The notes under the pieces were generated by a model that saw only the letters and a program-made list of their open reading frames with translations, made no database searches and had not been told where the DNA came from. This document shows, in pieces, positions 24,801 to 33,800 of a DNA stretch of 64,000 nucleotides. The DNA is from Hippopus hippopus. Its lineage: Eukaryota; Mollusca; Bivalvia; Cardiida; Cardiidae. The translations under genes were made by a program, and so were the position numbers. The number at the start of each line of letters is the position of its first letter. Position 1 is the stretch's first letter. The stretch covers positions 50,096,845 to 50,160,844 of the forward strand of contig OX328105.1 in NCBI GenBank assembly GCA_946811185.2, in the 5' to 3' direction.

Positions 24801-27800
24801 CCAGTGTAGATCAAGATTAGACTGCACAAAACGTGATCGTTCACTTGGATGGATGTTTGTTTATCATCGGCTTAGAAAATAACTAATATATGACATACTC
24901 TGCATTGAAAGATCTGGGTGAGTAAAATCAAAATCAGGGATCTATGAACATTTTTTGGTCTTGTGTTGGTCTTGACGTGCTTGTGAATTTGATTTTTTTT
25001 TTTTGTTAAAGACTTGTATATACCCCACCCATCCAACATACTGTTGTGTCGTGTTAGGTGTTGAGAAGAGTTAAGAGTGGTCACACATATACCCTAGGCG
25101 TGTAATGCGAATAGTTCAATTGTATTTCTCACGCTTTGTAAAAGTTTTTTTTTTCTATTCATCATCTCTGCTATAGTCGGTACAATTTCCATCTAGCTTT
25201 TTAATGACTGTTTCAAGACCAGATAGTCTTCCGAAGATGCCAAATATTTTTCTTTTTTTTTTCTTACATGTGGGCTCCACTTACGACGAAAGCATGACAA
25301 ATGCTATATACATGTATATACAGTTCTGTTAATCAAAAGCTACACAAAAGTATTTTCAAAATATAGATAGACTAATGTTCCACAGGTTTTTTCAATCGTG
25401 ACATTACCAGTCGTTTATATGTTCATAAATTCGGCCATGTTTCATCCAACAAAAGTAATACATTTTGCACTAAAAGGTATTAACGGAAAAACAAAGCGTA
25501 CTTCTTAAGTAAATTTTTACAAAAAACTTTTGGGACAGCAAGACTCTCTTTTCATTGCCAATTATATGGCAATAATAGACTGGATTTTGGTCCATGACGT
25601 ATTATTTTAGCTATGATCAACCCACGCCACAAATGATTCAGACAACATCGTACACTTGTTACAACTTTCAGTAGTGTAGAAAACACGTCGAAAGACCAGA
25701 GCATTGCATGACATTCTCCTTTTTTGGGATTTCAAAGACATAAGAACACGTGATTACAAATAATGACAAGCTTACCTGTTTTTTGGTTGTTTTTCAGCCG
25801 ACATCTTCAGAAACGGAAGACCAACACAACATTTTCTCGTCAGAGCCATTGGCTCTGAATATGAAGTTTCCTACCCGTGTCTATGCCAAACATTGATTCT
25901 GTCAGACGTATCTATCAAATACAAAAAGAATTTTTCCTTTCCTTAAAATACAGTTGGATTTCCTGCATTTTGTATCAGACTGAAGTCCTTGACAATATAA
26001 ATGAGCTATCCAGGTATTGAACACATCTATCTTATCCAAAATATAAACTTTATCACATGCAGGAGAAATATTTAGGCCGTTCTCTTTGAAAAGGCAGTTA
26101 ACCCTTTACCAGACAATAAAATTTTAGCCTTGATCAAAATGAAAGCATTTACAGAAGACAATTTCAATGTGGCTCAAATGGTGCTATTTTTCTTGGATAG
26201 GGTAGAAAATATTGTGGGGAAAGGTGAAAATGCTGCTTACCAGCATTTTCTCCTTTTCCCAAAATGTTTTCAAAAGACTTGTTTTCCAGGGTCATTAAAA
26301 AAAGGCATTGTGCAGTAAAGGCTTAATGCATCTGCAAAAATTATCAATGGTAGTCTGTGCTGAACTTTTTTAAAACACTTTGCTTTTGGTAAATTTTCTG
26401 CATGTCCAAGGACCATTCTACCTCAGAATTCAGCTGTTTGTTAGAAAAATGGATCTTAATAAATAATAACAAGAAAGTGGGACGGAAGGACGGAATGGTG
26501 GACAGCTATTTTGACCATATCCCCCGTCGCCTTTTCGGCTGGGGATAATTATGTGAGGAGTAGCTTGGTATAATACATCACATAGATCAGGGGTGTGGAA
26601 ATCTTGAAATTATCTACTTGTCCATGGACAAGTAAATCTAAAAAATCTACTTGTCCGTCAGAGAAGCTTACTTGTCCAAAACAAAACAATTTTAAATGGC
26701 ACACAAAGACCTAACTGAATGTACAGTAGTTTGTAGATAATGATGTTCTTTTAACCGTTTAAATTTGCTTTGCTTATGTTTTTAATAATAATGATGAAAA
26801 TAAATCAATCAAACCTTTATGAGGCTTTTTTTTCGAAAAATTGGGAAGGGGCCTTAGCCTTTCATTTTGGGATATTCAAGCGTGATTTTGGCCAAATTGG
26901 GAAAAAGCAGACTGACTTTCAAGGTACATCAATAAAACAAATCAATGGCACTGTGCATGCATACAGTAGATAGAAAGGTGAAACAATTTAATAATTGAAA
27001 AAGATTTAACAGTTACACTATAATTGCTCAGACCACGGCTAAATATCTCAGTGTTTGCACTTAAAGCCCTTTTTAACACTCCTGGTAGACTTATGGGTGC
27101 CAGAGTCAATAATTCAGCAGAACTGCTTACCAACCATCATATGATCCAAGGGAATCATTATCCGTGGAAGTTAAAATGCTAGGCTTGGTTATTGTGTCTG
27201 GAGATGTAGAGTTTGCATCATGTGCAGTGATAATAACTGTCTACTTTTCAGACAACGGAAGATCGGCGATGTCCGACAGACCCGGCACTTCAGATTGAGA
27301 CTCGGTATGCGGAGATTCGATTACCTGCAGATCGATCTGAAAAGAATTTGAACGTTTTACGCCGAAAGTAAAAAGGCTGCGCTGGCCTTTATCGTCTACA
27401 GCCCTTTTAACAAACTTTTTTTAATGTTTCCCGGTTCTTGACATGTTTTACTTGGAGACAGCGTGTTTGGTTTTCTTTCAAATACGTTTACTGCAACCGA
27501 GTACGAATGTGTTCCACAGTGTTAAATTAAGACAACTTCTTTTGTCAGCTGCAAGTTTTTGCGAACGACAAAAAAGAATTTAATATTGAATGATAGGGAA
27601 ATGACAACCGCGTCAAGTCTACGTGTGGTGTTATAATGCGCAAAAAATGACTCCGTTCGGTTATGGTTGCCTCCATTAAACAAACCAAATGGCGCGAAGA
27701 AACCACAACATTTCGGCTGTACTGCAGCGCAGTCAAGCCCATAAAATCAGAGTCAGCCACGTTTGTTTTTGAATCCAGATATTAGGGAATAGTTTATCAT

Positions 27801-30800
27801 AATTTAATTTAAAAATTTTGTTGTTTACGAAGTGAGACGGAGACAACATTTCAATTTCACAAGGATAATGTTATATAATACAGATCTTTATTTTCAATTT
27901 CCTCCTCATTTTCTACTTGTCCGCGGACGAGTAGATTGCAAAAAGCCACTTGTCCGACGTCAAATTTACCCGAGTCGGACGTAGGATTTCCGCACCCCTG
28001 TAGATGCATTAAACCCCCATTTGCCAGAGCACCCCTCATAAACATTTTGACTTCAAACAGCTGTTAGTATAATTATCACCATTTCAACAGGGTTTAGCCC
28101 TATACCAAACAATCCTGGGTTTTAACAACCCTAAGGAATAGGGCTATTGAAAAAATTGTGGGAAAAGGAGAAAATGCTGGTAACCAGCATTTCTCCTTTT
28201 CCCACAAGGTTTTCTACTCCTTTAAAGACAGATTTAATAATTTGTGCAGCATTTGATATGTTGTCTGCTTTCAATTTGGACCAGTCTAAAATTTTGTCGT
28301 TTAGTAAAGTTTAAACCCTGAACTCTTTATCAGACAACAAATCTTAGACTTGCCCAAATACAAAGCATTTGCAAATGACAATTTGAATGTGGCTCAAATG
28401 ATGGAACATATCTTTAATAGGGTAGAAAATTGTGTGGGAAAATGGATGGCATTAGCTCTTCAGCAAGATGAGTTGATTGTGTTCAAAGTTTCTAGGTTTC
28501 AGACCTCTAGCATGTGTCCCTGAAAGTATGGCTCTTTTCAATCCAGAGAAAATCATTTAACCCTTTAACACACAATCCCGAGTTTTAACGACCTTGAGAA
28601 ATAAGGGTTTTGAAAACATAGTGGGAAAAGGAGAAAATGTATTTTCCCCTTTTCCCACTATGTTTTTTTTCTCTTTCAAAGACCAATTTCATAAATCGAG
28701 CCACATTCAATTTGTGGTCTGCACATGTTTTCAATGGAGACAAGTCTAAAATTTTGTCGTTTGGTAAAGAGTTAAAAAAACTTAAAAAATAATGTGGTCT
28801 GGTGAGCTTATCAGAGCAAAAATCAAATGAGAGTTGATCAACTTTTGTAGGCTAATTCATACATTTTATGATGATGTCATTGGCTGCTCCTGTGCATTCA
28901 CTGGGTCTATATTTTGTCTGCTTACACAATCTTGCAGCCAGATCCCCATTTCTGTCTATAATCTGTAAAAAAATAAAAACATCTCATAAAAAGAGAATGC
29001 AAACGTTGATTTTCAAAAGATTTAATCAAAGTTTTCTCTTTCATTACTACAATGTCTGCTCAAAAACAAACAATCTGTTTTCTTTTATTAAAAGCCCAGT
29101 GGCAACCAAACATAAACAATGCGGTTATCAAAACACATTTAAATTAAAATCATATCATTTACAAGTATGGAAGTTATTGTGAAATAGACAATCTGTTATT
29201 GAACAGTCAGTCCAAGTGTTATAGCTTCCAGCAGAAAAATGAATTTCAAAACTTGATAAAAAGTTGCAGCGTACCTCTGTCTTTTGTTTACTTTTTACCT
29301 GGTTTTTTAAATCATTTTTCTGTCCGTGACAAATACTTGGACTAACACTACAATAACAGATTATCATGAAATGCAACTAAACACCAAATACCCTAAAAAA
29401 TCCTATTCCCTGACTAATATTGAGAACATTCAACATTCAGTTTCTGTTAATTAAAAAATATTTGTCTTCATGTCTTCAAGGACATTTTAAGTTTGTCTTC
29501 AATTAGCACATTTACTCTTGAATGTCATGTGTAAATTTATCAAACCCCCCCCCCCCCCCCAAAAAAAAAGCATTCTTTACCCCTTTGAAGAAGAGAACAT
29601 ATAACAGTGAAAGAAGAAGCTATTGCTTGCTACAAAAATATATTTTCCACCATTTTCTTTACATGTTATTTGAAAAAGACATTATCTCTGCTTCAGGTGC
29701 GGATGGTTGTTGCTTTTACAAAGTAGTAAAGAGGTGTTTATCTAGAGATAACTTGACTTAAATTTATTTTACCTGTATCTCAATATCAGTAATTAGCAGA
29801 TTGACCATACCCAGAAAAAAGCAAGGAGGGTGCATTTCACAAAGTATATTATCCTCTGTGTCGACAATCTCGTAAACAGGGCAGCAGCAGGTTCTTCTGC
29901 AAGATATAGAGGATAATTTTTTTTTTTCAGTGAAAGATCGAACTTTATTTCATCAAGTGAACATTGTCAGTAATATTTTCTCTAGTGGCTGCGCCAATCG
30001 TGAAAATATTACTGATGATGTTCACTACATGAAATAAATTTTGATCTTCCACTGAAAAAAAACACGTATGTTATTTATTTAATGCTTCTACCTCCTTTTT
30101 GATGGGACTATCTTCAAAATCCGGTACCTCCCCTCACATAATAATGCACTAAATATTATGTAAGGCAAAAGAAATGTAGGGTGAATGCACGTAAATTATG
30201 TCATATTTCCGTCTGGTTAAATGCCACACACTGTTTACCTAGGTTACTAGTGCGCCAGAACTACTATTTCCTCCTTCAATTGAAGAGTTGCTGAAATATT
30301 TACGGTTAATTTCACTGGTGGTAAACATGAATTATCAGAGCTTAAAATCCACCATCATTTCTGGATAAATAACTAGGAAAGCATGAAATAAATGAAGTTC
30401 TTAATTTTAACACTTTCTTTACCAAACAACAACATTTTAGAATTGACCAAATTGAAAGCATTTGCAGGTGACATATCAAAAGTAGCTAAAAATGGTGATT
30501 TATGTACTTAATAAGACAGAAAACATTGTGGGAAAAGGAGAAAATGCTGGTTACCAGCATTTTCTCCTTTTCCAACAATGTTTTCAATTGACTTTTCTTT
30601 CAGGGTCGTTAAAACTTTGGATTGCATATTAAAGGGTTAATAAACAATTCTGTTTATATACAGGTTGCAGGAGACAACTTTTGAAAACATGAGAAAAGGA
30701 GAAAATGCTTTCAACCCTTGAAAAGACAAACCCATCATCTCACAGCCACAAATACTTTGTATTTTACAATGGTTTCCACTCTTTTTTGTGAGACAACTTC

Positions 30801-33800
30801 TCAAATTTAAACCATATCTGTTGTGTCATCGACAAATTCTTTCAATATAGACAAGCCTATAAATTGGATCAAGTAAATTGCTGAATTTCATCCAAAGAAA
30901 TTGAGTCTTTCTCTATGAAAAGGGGGTTTAACGCTTTACCACATGACAAAATTTGAGACTTGTCAAAAGTCAAAGCATTTGCAGATGACAAATCAATTGC
31001 TTCACAAATTATAAAACTTACCTTTCATAGAGTAGAAAACACTGTCTGAATAGCAGAAAATGTTGGTTACCAGCATTTTCTCCTCTTCCCTCAATGTTTT
31101 CAAATGTTTTCTTTCTCGGTGTTACTGAAACTCAGGATTGTATGGTAAAGGGTTAATGGATTTGCAAAAAGCACAGGCCGACATGTGTTGAAACTTCTTA
31201 CTATTCATAAATTCTCTGCATGTCCAAAGACCATTTTACTCATGATTCAGCCTGTTGTTAGACAAAATGGATTTTAAGGATCCATGATTGTATGATGACT
31301 TGCTTGGTATAATGCATCATGGAGATGCATTAAACCCCCTTTTGCCACAGGGATAATCAACAGTTGAGAAAAATAAGTATCACACACACCTTTCTCTTAC
31401 CACAGCAACTGTTTTTCCTGGAGGGCTTTGGACCTCCAAAGATGGGAGAACACAACATACGCAACAACATCCCCTTGAACACGTTTGTGGTCTGACTAAT
31501 CGTATATCATCAAAACCGTCTGTATCTGTAACCTTCAGGGCAAAGCTTCTGGCTGCGCCCATTATCTGTCTGGCATAGCAATCAGACACTGTAGTAAAGT
31601 GACACATTTTGTACTTACATTAACCGTAAGGCTGCTAAGCCTGACTCAAGGACTTTTTGCAAATAGTGTAGATCAAGATCAGACTGCACAGAATCTGCAG
31701 TCTGATCTTGGATCTACACTGTCTGATAAGGAGATATCTGTCCCCCAAAACTAGAAATATAAAAATGTTTGAGCCATGCTCTGTGAAAAGGGGGCTTAAT
31801 GCATCTGTGAAAAGTATCGGCCCAGGTCAGCCTGCGCAGTCCATGCAGGCTGACCTGGGCCAAAACTTTTCGCTATTGGTCAATTTTCTGTATGTCTAAG
31901 GACCAGTCTACCTTATGATTAAGTCGGTTGTTAAAGAAAGTGGCTATTATGGATCCATAACTATGTGATGACTTGCTTGGTATCATATACTGGAGGTGCA
32001 TTAAGCCCCATTTTGCCAGAGTGTGGCTCGTTTGTTTTTAGTAATGGCTTGAAAGTTTCATTTATTTAGCACGATAAGGGTTACTATCAATAGCAAAACA
32101 GATGTAAGCAACTTAACCCTTTACCAAACAATCCCCGATTTTTACAACCCAGAGGAAGAAGCCTTCTGAAAACATTGTGGGAAAAAGAGAAAATGCTGGT
32201 AACCAGCATTTTCTCCTTTTCCCACAATGTTTTCTACTCTACTCTTCTAATGTCAAGTTTCAATTTTTGAGTCACATTTATTTTGTCGTCTGCAAATGCT
32301 TTCAATTTGGCCAAGTCTAAAATTTTGTCGTTTGGTAAAGAGTTAAAGAGCCCATTTCAACTTTGTTAACTTTAAAGACAATGTAAGTCAAGATCACACT
32401 GAATTTTGCCGCCAGTGTAGATCATGACCTACGTTGTCGACTATCTAGTTTTTATTTTCAGGCAAAGGCAGTTTTGAAATTGAGATGATTTAGTCTCTTA
32501 ACCCTTTACCACACAGTGACACCTTTTGACGCCCCTGAAGAAGAGGCCTTTTGAAAACATTGTGGGAAAAGGAGAAAATGCTGGTAACCAGCATTTTCTC
32601 CTTTTCCCACAAAGTTTTCTACCCTATCAAAGAAAAGTTGCATCATTTGAGCCACTATGAAATTGTCTTCTGCAAATGCTTTCAATTTTGATAGGTCTTA
32701 AATTTTGCCATGTGGTAAAGGGTTAAGCTGATTGAAAAGGTGCATTTCGTTTACTTAATGTGTTGATGGTGAATGTTGAAGCCTGGGCTTCAAGACGTCC
32801 GCCAGGCTACATGCCTGTAATTCATGGCAAGAGCAAGCCTCAAAAAAGAAATACACTCAAAGAAAAAAGAAAAGTTATATAGAGGTAGGATATGTCACTG
32901 GGTGAAAGAATATTCTAGATTGGTAAAAGAAAAAAAAAAAATCAAATAATTCTTGAAGAACTGAAGGCCATTGAAGATCAACTACAGAGAACATAAAGTC
33001 TTATCTTGGATCTTTGGCCTCAATAAACAACTGCATGTACATGTATTCAAAATTAAATCCTTAATTCTATATTCCAGGAAAAGCCATCTAAGCAAATCAT
33101 TTTATCCCTTAATCTGCTAAATAAGTGAAATGAAACTTTAAAGCCAATAGTAAATACCCAAAATTTTGCTATTTCAAAGGTATTTTGGGTGGAAAGACAT
33201 CTCCTTATCAGACAGTGTAGATCCAAGATCAGACTGCACGTTTTGTGCAGTGTGATATTGATCTACACAGCCCTCTAAAGGTCAGCGAGTCCCACTTAGC
33301 AGCCTAAGGGTTAATTGCTGATAAATGAATGCCTAACAAATTTTCTGAGACATTCTGAATAAATTCATTCTGGAGTTTGTGACAGCTTAGTCTTACCCAT
33401 TAACTCTTTACCAAAGAAAAATCTTTAGAATGGTACAAATTGAAAGCTTTTGCAGACAACAAAGATTGCACCAATAACAAAATTGTTCTTGATAGAGTGG
33501 AAAATACTCTGGGAAAAGGAGCAAATGCTGGTTACCATCATTTTCTCCTTTTTTTTCACAATGTTTTCAAAAGCCTTCTATGGCAGAATTTAAGACTTGT
33601 CCAATCTGATAGCATTTGCATATGACAAATTAAGTGTGGCTCAAATTATGGAATATATCTATGAAAGGGTATAAAACATTTTGAGAAAAGGAGAAAATGC
33701 TGATTACCAGCATTTTCTCCTTTTCCCACAATGTTTTTAACACATTTCTTTATAAAGAGTTGTAAAGACATTGGGATTGAGTGTTAAAGGGTCAAATTCT

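Noticed and set aside
28863..28962. Exon 5 as the terminal scramblase exon (in-frame TAG directly after it)
   Set aside because: A GTATGA donor precedes the stop and the phase joins exactly to an exon at 18806 that encodes the family's C-terminal helix.
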